A stretch of DNA of 64,000 nt from Microbacterium testaceum (lineage in GTDB: Bacteria; Actinomycetota; Actinomycetes; Actinomycetales; Microbacteriaceae), in the NCBI RefSeq assembly GCF_006539145.1, contig NZ_BJML01000001.1, positions 310,001-374,000 of the forward strand, written 5' to 3'. How positions within the stretch are numbered: position 1 is the first letter of the stretch; each line of letters begins with the position of its first letter. The notes under the pieces were generated by a model. That model saw only the letters and a list, made by a program, of their open reading frames with translations, did no database searches and was not told where the DNA came from. A program made the translations under genes and the position numbers. Positions 50,016-60,089 of this stretch are shown in pieces.

Positions 50016-52859
50016 ATGCCCGACCGTGTTCACGCCATCCTCGTCGTGCGTCCCGAAGGACGCACTCCTGCAGCGAACCATCTGGAGCGCACGCTGGCGG
50101 CTCTCGCCGCGCAGACGCGCCCCGTGGATGCGCTCACCATCGTGCTGTGCGGCGCCGACGCCGGGCTGAGGAATCTCGCCGCGTCCTCGGGTGCCGAGGG
50201 CGTCATCACGGCACCGGCCAGCACCTCGTTCGCCGCGGCCACGGCGCTCGCCACGCCCCGTCTGACCGGCGACGCCGTGTGGTTGCTCGCGCAGGACACC
50301 GCCCCCGACCCCGACGCCCTCGTGCGTCTCGCGGGCGCCCTCGAGCTCTCTCCGCCCCTCGTCGTCGCGGCCCCCAAGCTCGTGGCGTGGGACGACCGCG
50401 ACGCGATCCTCTCGCTGGGCGTGAGCATGAACCGCTACGGCGGCACCGTCGAGCTCGCGGCCGGCGAACTCGACCAGGGACAACGCGACGGGGATGCCGA
50501 CGTGCTCGGCGCCGACGTGCGGGGCCTGCTCGTGCGCCGCGACGCGTGGACCGCCCTCGGAGGCCTCGATCCCGCCCTCGGCGGCGCCGACGAGGGACTC
50601 GACCTCGGCGTGCGCGCGCGCCTGGCGGGTCACCTCGTCTCGCTCGTGCCCGCCGCCCGTGTCGCCGTCGCCGGAGACGGCGTGGCCGCCATGGCTCGCG
50701 GTCGTCGCCGTGCGCGCCGCCGCGCCTTCGCGACACGCACGGCGCAGCTGCACCGCCGACTCGTCTACGCGCCCGCCCCCGCGGTCGCCCTGCACTGGCT
50801 CTCGCTGCTGCCGCTGGCCCTGTGGCGCACGGTCCTGCACCTGGTCGCGAAAGTTCCCTACCGGGTGCTGCCCGAATGGGGAGCGACGCTGCTGGTGATG
50901 GCTCGGCCGGCCGCCGTCGCCCGTGCTCGCGGCCGCATCCGCTCTTCCCGGAGGGTGGGGTGGTCGCGCCTGTCGCCCCTGCGGGTGTCGCGTGCCGAGA
51001 TGCGCCTGCGGTGGGAGAGCGACGTCGCCGACCCCGATGCCCCGGTGCGCTCGGAGCTGCGCTTCTTCGTCGGCGGCGGAGCCTGGGCGGTGCTCGGGGC
51101 CCTCGCTGTCTCGGCCGCGCTCTTCGCCCCGCTGCTGGCGTGGCCCGTCCTCGGCGGAGGCGCCCTGGCGCCGCTACGACAGAACGTGGCCCAGCTCTGG
51201 CAGGACGCCGCCTGGGGTGCACGCCCCCTCGGGCTGGATGTCGTCGGGCCGGCGGATCCGTTCTCGGCGCTCGTCGCGGTGATCGGCTCCCTGTCGCCGG
51301 GGGAGCCCTCGCGCGCGTTCGTGGTGCTCTGGGTGCTCGCCCTGCCGCTCGCCGTCCTCGGCGGGTGGTTCGCGGCGACCCGCGTGACGGAGTCGTCGAT
51401 GCTGCGCATCGTCGCCGGCTTCGCCTGGGCTCTCGCCCCGACCTTCCTCGCGGCTCTCGTCGAGGGTCGACCCGCGGGTGTGCTGGTGCACCTGCTCCTG
51501 CCGTGGCTGTTCTACGCCGCGAGCGTCGCCCACCGGTCGTGGGCGCCGGCGGGAGCGGCATCCCTCCTCCTCGCCGCCGTCCTCGCGTCGGCTCCCTCTC
51601 TGGCTCCCGCCGTCGTGGTGCTGTGGTCGGCAGCGCTGGTGGTCGTCGCCCTGGTGGCCGGTCGCGGAGTCGCCCGGGTCGTCTGGCTCCTCGTCCCCTC
51701 CATCGTCGTGTTCGCCCCGCTCGTGTGGACGCAGGTGCGCGCGGGCAACCCCTGGGGCCTTCTCGCCGACCCCGGCGTCGCCTACGCGGGCGCCGAGGCC
51801 TCCGCGACGCCGCTCGGGCGCGCGCTGCTCGCCGCGGGATTCCCCACGTCCGACCCGGGCGGCTGGGCGAGCCTGACCGGGGGACCGGTCTGGTGGGTCG
51901 GGCTGCTCGTCGCGCCCCTCGCCGTCCTGGCCGTGCTGGCGGTCCTCACCCCGCGGTGGATCACGGCATCCGCCCTCATCGTCCTCACGGTGGTGGGACT
52001 GGCCACCGCCTTCGCCGCGGTGGGCATCGCCGTGTCGTTCGACCACTCGATCCCCGTGCCGCTCTGGCCGGGAGCGGGCCTGAGTCTCGCGTGGATCGGC
52101 CTCGTCGGCGCGGCCGTCATCGCCCTCGACGCCGGGATCCCCGCGCGCGTCCACGTCCTCCGACCGGTCGGTGCGCTAATCGCTCTCGCGGCCCTCGCGG
52201 TCTCGGTCGCCCCCGCTCTCACCGCCCAGACGACCGGGACCGACAGCGGTCGCTCGGTGCTGACGAACGGTCCCGTCTCGACCCTCCCGGCGTTCGTCGC
52301 CGCCGAGGGGCGAGGATCGCTCGGCATCGGCACGATCGTCCTCGACCCCCGCGCCGACGGTCTGCGGGTTCAGGTCGTCTGGGGCGGCAGCGCCACCCTC
52401 TCGGGTCAGAGCACCGTCGAGGCCACGCGCACCTCGGCCGACGAGGACGACGTCGAGCTCGCGGCCCTCGCGGCGGATCTCGTGACCCCGTCGGCCGACG
52501 ACGTGGTCTCGCGACTCGCCGAACGCGGCATCTCGTTCGTGCTGCTCGAATCGGCCCCGGCCGGCGAGGACGACGTGATCCGCGGAACGCGGCTGGGAGC
52601 CGCCACGTCGCTGGACCAGCGCGACCTGCTCGACCCCGTGGGAGCCACCTCGCGCGGCGACCTCTGGCGCGTGAACACCGCGGTCACCCCGCGCCCGCCC
52701 CTCGACGACCACCGGCTCGGACTGCAGCGCCTGGTCGCCGCCGGATCCCTCGCAGTCGTGCTGATCGCCCTCCTGCTCGCCGTACCGACCGCCGCATCGC
52801 GGCGGGTCGCCCGCCGCACGCCGCGCATCGTCGGCCCGAACCCGGGAGGAACCCGATGA
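50016..52859 (+). CDS. Family 2 glycosyltransferase fused to a large membrane domain
   Basis: This 947-aa protein has a GT2-like domain in about residues 1-230. It has AAQTRPVDALTIVLCG and WLLAQDTAPDPDALVRLAG in the place of the DxD motif, then DVRGLLVRRDAWTALGGLDPAL with GADEGLDLGVRARLAGH. A linker and around fifteen hydrophobic segments follow (residues ~350-740), then a C-terminal soluble region and a last helix near 905-925. The gene type is found beside whiB in actinobacteria, usually annotated only as glycosyltransferase. It probably acts in envelope glycan or lipoglycan assembly. Its stop overlaps the next start with GGAGGA ahead of it. Confidence 0.78.
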   Translation: MPDRVHAILVVRPEGRTPAANHLERTLAALAAQTRPVDALTIVLCGADAGLRNLAASSGAEGVITAPASTSFAAATALATPRLTGDAVWLLAQDTAPDPDALVRLAGALELSPPLVVAAPKLVAWDDRDAILSLGVSMNRYGGTVELAAGELDQGQRDGDADVLGADVRGLLVRRDAWTALGGLDPALGGADEGLDLGVRARLAGHLVSLVPAARVAVAGDGVAAMARGRRRARRRAFATRTAQLHRRLVYAPAPAVALHWLSLLPLALWRTVLHLVAKVPYRVLPEWGATLLVMARPAAVARARGRIRSSRRVGWSRLSPLRVSRAEMRLRWESDVADPDAPVRSELRFFVGGGAWAVLGALAVSAALFAPLLAWPVLGGGALAPLRQNVAQLWQDAAWGARPLGLDVVGPADPFSALVAVIGSLSPGEPSRAFVVLWVLALPLAVLGGWFAATRVTESSMLRIVAGFAWALAPTFLAALVEGRPAGVLVHLLLPWLFYAASVAHRSWAPAGAASLLLAAVLASAPSLAPAVVVLWSAALVVVALVAGRGVARVVWLLVPSIVVFAPLVWTQVRAGNPWGLLADPGVAYAGAEASATPLGRALLAAGFPTSDPGGWASLTGGPVWWVGLLVAPLAVLAVLAVLTPRWITASALIVLTVVGLATAFAAVGIAVSFDHSIPVPLWPGAGLSLAWIGLVGAAVIALDAGIPARVHVLRPVGALIALAALAVSVAPALTAQTTGTDSGRSVLTNGPVSTLPAFVAAEGRGSLGIGTIVLDPRADGLRVQVVWGGSATLSGQSTVEATRTSADEDDVELAALAADLVTPSADDVVSRLAERGISFVLLESAPAGEDDVIRGTRLGAATSLDQRDLLDPVGATSRGDLWRVNTAVTPRPPLDDHRLGLQRLVAAGSLAVVLIALLLAVPTAASRRVARRTPRIVGPNPGGTR

Positions 52860-54247
52860 GCGAGCGTCGCTTCGTCCGGGTCGCCGCCACGAGCGCCCGC
52901 GTCATCGCGGGTGCGGCCGTGGCCACGGCCGCCGTCGTCGGCACGGTCGTCGGGATCGCGGCCCCCTGGCCGCAGTACTCCGCGACCCCCGTGCGCGTGC
53001 AGGCCACCCCGGCCCCCGGCGACACCCTCCTCGCGTGCGACGGGCCCCTGCTGGCCCTCGGGCGCAGTGCCGATTCCGCGAGCTCCCTGAGCGCGGCGGC
53101 GGCGCAGCAGGTCGTCAGCGGCCCCGCAGGCTCGAACGCGACGACAACCGCCCTGACCGGGGCAACGGCCGATTCCTCCGGCGACGCCGAGGCTCTGCGC
53201 GCGTCTCCCCGCGACCGCGCTCAGACTCCTCTCGCGGCCGCCGGGTCGGCCACGGCTGCCGCGAGCGATCTCATCGGATTCGCGGCATCCGCCTGTCGCC
53301 CCCCGCTCGCGGAGTCGTGGCTGGTCGGGGGTGCCTCCACGACGGGATCGAACGACCTCGTCGTGCTGGCCAACCCCGGCGACGTTCCGGCGACCGTCCA
53401 ACTGTCGGTCTACGGGGCGCAGGGCGTCTCGACCCCGGCGAGCGGTCAGAACCTCGTGGTTCCCGCGGGTGGTCGTCGCGTCGTCCCCCTCGCGGGATTG
53501 CTGCTGGGAGAAGAGAGCCCGGTCGTGCGCGTCGTCTCATCGGGTGCCCCGGTCCACGCCTCGCTCCAGGCCACGCTGACGCGTCTGCTGCTTCCCGGTG
53601 GCGCCGATCAGGTCGCACCGCTCGCCCAGGCCGACACTCGGCTGGTCATGCCGGGCGTGCAGGTGCTCGCCACCGGCGCCGGTCAGGCGGGCACGGTTCT
53701 CCGGCTGCTCTCGCCGGGCTCCGACGCCACCGCGACGGTGACGCTGGTTCCGAACGACCCCGCCGTCGCCGCTCCCGCCCCCACTGACATCCCCCTGACC
53801 ACGGGCCTTCCGACCTCTCTCAACCTGTCGGGTCTCGCCGTCGGCGCCTACACGGTCGATGTCACCGCCACGGCGCCCATCGTGGGGGCGACGTGGTCGA
53901 CGACCGGTTTCGGGGAGGGGTCGGACTTCGCCTGGTATGTCCCGGCGCCCGAGATCTCGGCCCCGAGCACGATCGCCGTCGCCGCGGGGGTGGGAGCGAA
54001 CCTCGTGATCGCCGGCGCCGAGAGCGACACGACCGTCACGCTCACCCCGTCCGACGGAGGCGCGCCCGTCACCACGGCCGTGGCCGCCGGCGCCAGCGTG
54101 GCCGTGCCGGTCGCCGCGGGCGTCTACCGCCTCGAATCGGGTTCCCCGGTCCGGGCGGCGGTCTCGTATGCGGGGACGGGGGCCCTGGCCTCCTACCCTC
54201 TGTGGCCGGCGGATGCCGCCGCGTCGGCGCTCACGATCCTGCCCTAG
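52856..54247 (+). CDS. DUF5719 family secreted or anchored protein
   Basis: This 463-aa protein has one N-terminal hydrophobic segment (residues ~18-40) and an extracytoplasmic remainder rich in Ala, Ser, Thr and Val. Three to four beta-sandwich-like stretches contain LVVLANPGDVPATVQLSVYG and RVVPLAGLLLGEESPVVRVVSS, typical of DUF5719. It has no catalytic motif. The ATG is preceded by GGGAGGAA, and it overlaps the 947-aa GT gene, so the two products are probably partners at the membrane. Confidence 0.8.
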   Translation: MSERRFVRVAATSARVIAGAAVATAAVVGTVVGIAAPWPQYSATPVRVQATPAPGDTLLACDGPLLALGRSADSASSLSAAAAQQVVSGPAGSNATTTALTGATADSSGDAEALRASPRDRAQTPLAAAGSATAAASDLIGFAASACRPPLAESWLVGGASTTGSNDLVVLANPGDVPATVQLSVYGAQGVSTPASGQNLVVPAGGRRVVPLAGLLLGEESPVVRVVSSGAPVHASLQATLTRLLLPGGADQVAPLAQADTRLVMPGVQVLATGAGQAGTVLRLLSPGSDATATVTLVPNDPAVAAPAPTDIPLTTGLPTSLNLSGLAVGAYTVDVTATAPIVGATWSTTGFGEGSDFAWYVPAPEISAPSTIAVAAGVGANLVIAGAESDTTVTLTPSDGGAPVTTAVAAGASVAVPVAAGVYRLESGSPVRAAVSYAGTGALASYPLWPADAAASALTILP

Positions 54248-54269
54248 CGAACCGCTCGCCCGGCGCGGG

Positions 54270-54704
54270 TCAGAAGAAGCGGAACCGTTCGGGACCGAGG
54301 TCCCACGGGTCGCGATCGAGGTATTCGGCCGCGGCGCGGAAGACCGCGCCCTCGATGATCATGCGGCGGTGCAGGTCGTCGTCGTGGTGAGGGTGGCCCA
54401 GGCGTTCGATGGGCACCCGGTACAGGATGATGCGCTTCTCTTCGCGCAGGACCGTCCACCGCGGGATGCCGTCGGCAGCCGCGGGCGGCATGATCCCGAT
54501 CTCGAACGACACCTCGCGCAGGTCGGTCCACGCTGAACGCAGGAACTCGGCTGCGGCCCCGACGGCGATGTCGAAGCGCTCGACACGCGTGTCGATCGGG
54601 GGCAGCGGGGGGCGCACGACGGGGCTGCGGTTCTCGCGGCCGTGGCGACCGTGTCGCGAGGGGCGGGCCACCGGCCGCGCTTCCCGGGATCGGCGACGCA
54701 TCAT
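54270..54704 (-). CDS. Zincin-like metallopeptidase family protein (PF06262-like)
   Basis: This 144-aa protein has a basic N-terminus of ~45 residues. A small domain follows with FDIAVGAAAEFL, VSFEIGIMPP, IILYRVPIERLG and DRDPWDLGPERF, which align by eye with the minimal zincin family that includes Rv3259. The HExxH zinc motif of the family is not visible; the corresponding helix is RRMIIEGAVFRAAAEYL. It may thus be inactive as a protease. A TAGGAT lies six bases before the first of two ATG codons. Confidence 0.65.
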   Translation of the reverse strand: MMRRRSREARPVARPSRHGRHGRENRSPVVRPPLPPIDTRVERFDIAVGAAAEFLRSAWTDLREVSFEIGIMPPAAADGIPRWTVLREEKRIILYRVPIERLGHPHHDDDLHRRMIIEGAVFRAAAEYLDRDPWDLGPERFRFF

Positions 54705-54710
54705 GCGCCC

Positions 54711-54716
54711 ATCCTA
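54711..54716 (-). promoter_or_regulatory. -10 hexamer TAGGAT before the zincin-like gene
   Basis: On the minus strand TAGGAT is followed by six bases and the ATG at 54704, a leaderless spacing. Confidence 0.5.
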
Positions 54717-54838
54717 CGTTCGAGGGGCCGGCTCGGTCGTGCCGTGCATCGAGGCGGACCGTGGGTCCCCTGCGGCGGCGGGGGCGCGGCATCCCGGATC
54801 CGGCGGCGCGGCGTCGAAGCGGTGTCGGAGGGGCTGGC

Positions 54839-54844
54839 TAGGCT
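54839..54844 (+). promoter_or_regulatory. -10 hexamer TAGGCT before DUF3499
   Basis: TAGGCT is eight bases before the ATG at 54853. The 148-bp gap between this gene and the divergent zincin-like gene contains both promoters and nothing else recognisable. Confidence 0.4.
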
Positions 54845-54852
54845 GGCCCGCG

Positions 54853-55059
54853 ATGCGCGACAGACTCTGCTCGAAGGTGGGATGCGCCCGCGAGGCGATG
54901 AGCACCCTCACTTACGACTACGGCGACCAGATGGCGGCCCTCGGCCCCCTCGGTCCCGCGGGCGACCCGCACGCGCACGACCTCTGCGCGATCCACGCCG
55001 ACCGCCTGTCGGTGCCCAAGGGCTGGGTCGTCGTGCGACACGAGACGCTTCGCACCTGA
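54853..55059 (+). CDS. DUF3499 family small protein
   Basis: This 68-aa protein is one compact domain. CSKVGC at residues 6-11 and LCAIHADRL near 44-52 provide three cysteines and two to three histidines that could hold a zinc ion. The pattern with STLTYDYGDQMAALGPL and PKGWVVVRHE matches DUF3499, a family conserved beside whiB in actinobacteria. Mycobacterial members are longer by a C-terminal tail that is missing here. Function is unknown. Confidence 0.8.
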   Translation: MRDRLCSKVGCAREAMSTLTYDYGDQMAALGPLGPAGDPHAHDLCAIHADRLSVPKGWVVVRHETLRT

Positions 55060-55084
55060 CGCGCGGCGCTCCCGCTCGGGGCGC

Positions 55085-55915
55085 TCAGGCGCGCTCGGTC
55101 AGGGCAGCGGCGCGCTCGTTCTCGAGCAGCAGCGCGCGGTACTCGCGATCCCGGCGCACCGACGAGACAGCGCGGACGAGTCCTTCGTCGTCGGACGGCG
55201 GGATCGGCGACACGAAGGGGCGGACCGCCTCGGCGAGGGATGCCGCGACCCGGGCGCGCGCGGCGGGCTCGAGGGCGTCGGCCCCGCGCACGAACTGCGC
55301 GACGCGAGCGGCGAGGCGGTCGGGCAGTCGCGAGACGTCGGCGATCTCTGCCCACGACTCCCAGCCGGGCGGCAGGCCCGGTGCCGGGGGCGGAAGGCGG
55401 CGGGTGCGGGTGCGCTCGCTGGCGGTGCCGGCGAGCAGGTCGCCCAGCCGCTGAGCGCGCGGGGTGAACATGCCGACGACCGCCGCGATCGCGCCGAGGG
55501 TGAACCACACCTCGAGCACCCCGGTGAGGGATCGGATGAGGGCCTGGCGGAACCCTGCGGCCCCGCCGTCGGTGCGCACGATCCGCGCGCCCACGGCGAG
55601 GCGCCCGAGGCTCCGCCCGCGCGAGAGGGTTTCGACGGTGGTGGGGATCACGACGGTCACGAGCACGAGCAGCGAGATCACGCCGATGCGGATCGCGGCC
55701 TCGGGCAGGGTGCCGGCCGCGACCATCGTCGTCAGTAGGAGCGCTCCGCCGATCAGGAGCACGGCGCCGATCAGGAAGTCGATGAACGCTCCGAGGGCGC
55801 GCAGGAAGAATCCGACGGGTTGGACGTCGAGGGCGACGGCCTCTCCGGTGAGCGTCTCGTCCGCGTCCGTGTGCACGAGGGCGACCGCGGGGGAGGGGGT
55901 CGTCGACGAAGCCAT
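55085..55915 (-). CDS. RDD family membrane protein
   Basis: This 276-aa protein has an RDD domain: GFFLRALGAFIDFLIGAVLL with the Arg and Asp, and TVETLSRGRSLGRLAVGARIVRTDG after two more helices, then RQALIRSLTGVLE and RAQRLGDLLAGT. Three or four membrane spans end near residue 165 and a soluble C-terminal domain follows. RDD proteins are poorly defined transporters or membrane factors. It is divergent, 16 bases apart, from a SpoIIM-like gene; the same pair occurs in mycobacteria together with MoxR and DUF58 genes that are absent here. Confidence 0.85.
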   Translation of the reverse strand: MASSTTPSPAVALVHTDADETLTGEAVALDVQPVGFFLRALGAFIDFLIGAVLLIGGALLLTTMVAAGTLPEAAIRIGVISLLVLVTVVIPTTVETLSRGRSLGRLAVGARIVRTDGGAAGFRQALIRSLTGVLEVWFTLGAIAAVVGMFTPRAQRLGDLLAGTASERTRTRRLPPPAPGLPPGWESWAEIADVSRLPDRLAARVAQFVRGADALEPAARARVAASLAEAVRPFVSPIPPSDDEGLVRAVSSVRRDREYRALLLENERAAALTERA

Positions 55916-55918
55916 GCG

Positions 55919-55924
55919 TACAGT
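55919..55924 (+). promoter_or_regulatory. -10 hexamer TACAGT before the SpoIIM-like gene
   Basis: TACAGT is seven bases before the ATG at 55932. With only 16 bases between the divergent genes, the -35 region lies inside the RDD coding sequence. Confidence 0.45.
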
Positions 55925-55931
55925 TGACCAC

Positions 55932-56927
55932 ATGGACCTCGATGCCCTCACGGCCGCCCGCCGCGACGAGTGGGCGCGGCTCGACGAACTGGGCCGACGC
56001 AAACGTCTCAGCGGTCCCGACGTCGACGAGCTGGTCACCCGTTATCGCGCCGCCTCGGCCGATCTCGCCGACATCAAGACCTCCGCCGGACGCACTCCCG
56101 AGGGCGACCACGTCTCGATCCTGCTCGCGCGCACGCGCCTGCGCCTGACGGGCGTCCGCGACAACGTCCTGAAACAGCTGCCGCGCTTCTTCGTGCTGCA
56201 GCTGCCGGCCGCCCTCTACCGCGTGCGCTGGAGCACGCTCGCCGTCACGATCGGTTTCCTCGTGGTCTCGAGCCTCGTCGCCCTGTGGATCTCGGGCGAT
56301 CCCGCGGCCGTCGCAGCCCTGGGCGAGAAGAGTCAGCTGCAGAACTACGCCGACGAGCAGTTCGTGAACTACTACCGCGAGAACCCGAATGCGATCTTCG
56401 CCGGGTCCGTCTGGACGAACAACGCCTGGATCGCGGCGCAGTGCGTGCTGTTCGGCGTGACGGGCCTGTGGCCGCTCGCCGTCATGATGCAGAACGCCAT
56501 CGGGGTGGGAACCTCCGCGGCGATCATGTTCTCGTTCGACCGCGGCGACCTGTTCTTCCAGTTCATCCTCCCGCACGGTCTGCTCGAGCTCACCGCGATC
56601 TTCGTCGCGGGCGCGGCGGGACTGCAGATCTTCTGGGCCTGGGTCGCTCCCGGGCGGCGCTCCCGGGCGGCGGCGCTCGCCGCGGCGGGGCGATCGCTTG
56701 CGACGGTGGCCGTGGGGCTGGTCTTCGCCCTCGCGCTCTCGGGACTCGTCGAGGGGTTCGTGACCCCGCGCGAGTGGCCGTGGCCGATCAAGATCGCCAT
56801 CGGAGCGCTCGCTCTCGGCGTCTTCCTCTTCTACATGCTCTGGGTCGGTCGCCGCGCGGCGCGCGCGGGTGAGACCGGTGACCTCACCGAATACGAGGCC
56901 GGGACTCCTACGCTGACGGCGGGATGA
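55932..56927 (+). CDS. Stage II sporulation protein M-like (DUF95) membrane protein
   Basis: This 331-aa protein has a cytoplasmic helical N-terminus (MDLDALTAARRDEWARLDEL) and five hydrophobic segments from residue ~105. The segment NAWIAAQCVLFGVTGLWPLAV and the FFQFILPHGLLELTAIFVAG motif are characteristic of the SpoIIM/DUF95 family. In spore formers SpoIIM acts in engulfment with SpoIID/P; in non-sporulating actinobacteria its role is unknown. No sporulation genes are in this window. Confidence 0.85.
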   Translation: MDLDALTAARRDEWARLDELGRRKRLSGPDVDELVTRYRAASADLADIKTSAGRTPEGDHVSILLARTRLRLTGVRDNVLKQLPRFFVLQLPAALYRVRWSTLAVTIGFLVVSSLVALWISGDPAAVAALGEKSQLQNYADEQFVNYYRENPNAIFAGSVWTNNAWIAAQCVLFGVTGLWPLAVMMQNAIGVGTSAAIMFSFDRGDLFFQFILPHGLLELTAIFVAGAAGLQIFWAWVAPGRRSRAAALAAAGRSLATVAVGLVFALALSGLVEGFVTPREWPWPIKIAIGALALGVFLFYMLWVGRRAARAGETGDLTEYEAGTPTLTAG

Positions 56928-56997
56928 CGGCATCCGGATCCCGAGACCGTCTCGGACGGCTGCGGACGACGTTTCCGATCGTTCTCCGGCGTGTCAT

Positions 56998-57014
56998 TTT
57001 TGATTAAGTCAAAA
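56998..57014. promoter_or_regulatory. FurA operator: inverted repeat TTTTGA-5-TCAAAA
   Basis: TTTTGA, the five-base centre TTAAG, then TCAAAA form a perfect 6-bp palindrome in an otherwise GC-rich region. It ends six bases before the -10 TACGCT at 57020 and covers the -35 position. AT-rich operators of this kind are bound by FurA/CatR proteins, which repress their own gene and katG, so the repressor would block polymerase binding here. Confidence 0.65.
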
Positions 57015-57019
57015 GACGC

Positions 57020-57025
57020 TACGCT
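57020..57025 (+). promoter_or_regulatory. -10 hexamer TACGCT of the furA-katG operon
   Basis: TACGCT, six bases, then ATG at 57032. The furA mRNA is expected to be leaderless, as reported for mycobacterial furA. Confidence 0.5.
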
Positions 57026-57031
57026 GATCGC

Positions 57032-59742
<2,711 letters not shown>

Positions 59743-59777
59743 GAACGGTTCGCTGCGGCTCGGTCGTCGCGGCACGC

Positions 59778-59810
59778 GGAAGGCCCGTCCCCTCGCGGGG
59801 CGGGCCTTCC
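59778..59810 (+). terminator. katG terminator hairpin
   Basis: GGAAGGCCCG pairs with CGGGCCTTCC, then CCCC with GGGG after one bulged T, around a TCGC loop. There is no long U-tract, but the 14-bp stem is very stable and lies 36 bases after the katG stop. Confidence 0.6.
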
Positions 59811-59915
59811 GTCGTCGGTGCGCGTGACGTGTCCGGCTGCGCGAGTGCGTGCCAGGCGGCCCTTTTCGGGACATGCTCTGCGCGAAGTGGGACGCACCGA
59901 CCTTGTCCCATTTAC

Positions 59916-59947
59916 GGCTGCCTGAGTGCTCCTCAGGCGGCCCTTTT
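59916..59947 (+). terminator. Terminator-like hairpin within the repeat array, junction 1
   Basis: GGC, a mismatch, then GCCTGAG pairs with CTCAGGC and GCC around a TGCTC loop, followed within two bases by TTTT. It resembles an intrinsic terminator reading in the katG direction. Confidence 0.5.
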
Positions 59948-59996
59948 CGGGACATGCTCTGCGCGAAGTGGGACGCACCGGCCATGTCCCATTTAC

Positions 59997-60028
59997 GGCT
60001 GCCTGGGTGCTCCTCAGGCGGCCCTTTT
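59997..60028 (+). terminator. Terminator-like hairpin within the repeat array, junction 2
   Basis: The same fold as the previous junction, 81 bases on. One stem A-T pair is changed to G-T, which still pairs as G-U in RNA, so the fold is kept. Confidence 0.45.
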
Positions 60029-60089
60029 CGGGACATGCTTTGCGAAAAAGGGGACACGGGGGTCGACGGGAGACCCCGGATGCCGCGGC

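Larger units (their letters stand above)
59832..60060. repeat. 81-bp tandem direct repeat array, nearly three copies
   Basis: The marker CAGGCGGCCCTTTTCGGGAC begins at 59853, 59934 and 60015, exactly 81 bases apart. The first two full units differ at only a few positions; the third breaks off after ~45 bases, and a degenerate tail of an earlier unit precedes the first. Each unit contains an inner inverted repeat (GGGACATG to CATGTCCC, 26-base loop, perfect in unit two) and a unit junction that folds into a terminator-like hairpin followed by TTTT. Confidence 0.85.
59743..60089. other. Intergenic region downstream of katG
   Basis: The gap between convergent katG and oleD contains a terminator hairpin and then an array of 81-bp direct repeats. 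Open frames run through the repeats on both strands because 81 is a multiple of three, but none has a start, ribosome binding site or codon pattern of a gene. Confidence 0.7.

Noticed and set aside
54914..55922. Sporulation genes suggested by the SpoIIM-like protein
   Set aside because: SpoIIM/DUF95 proteins are widespread in non-sporulating actinobacteria and nothing else related to sporulation is in the window.
59832..60060. CRISPR array
   Set aside because: The copies are direct repeats of the whole 81-bp unit. There are no short identical repeats with unique spacers and no cas genes.
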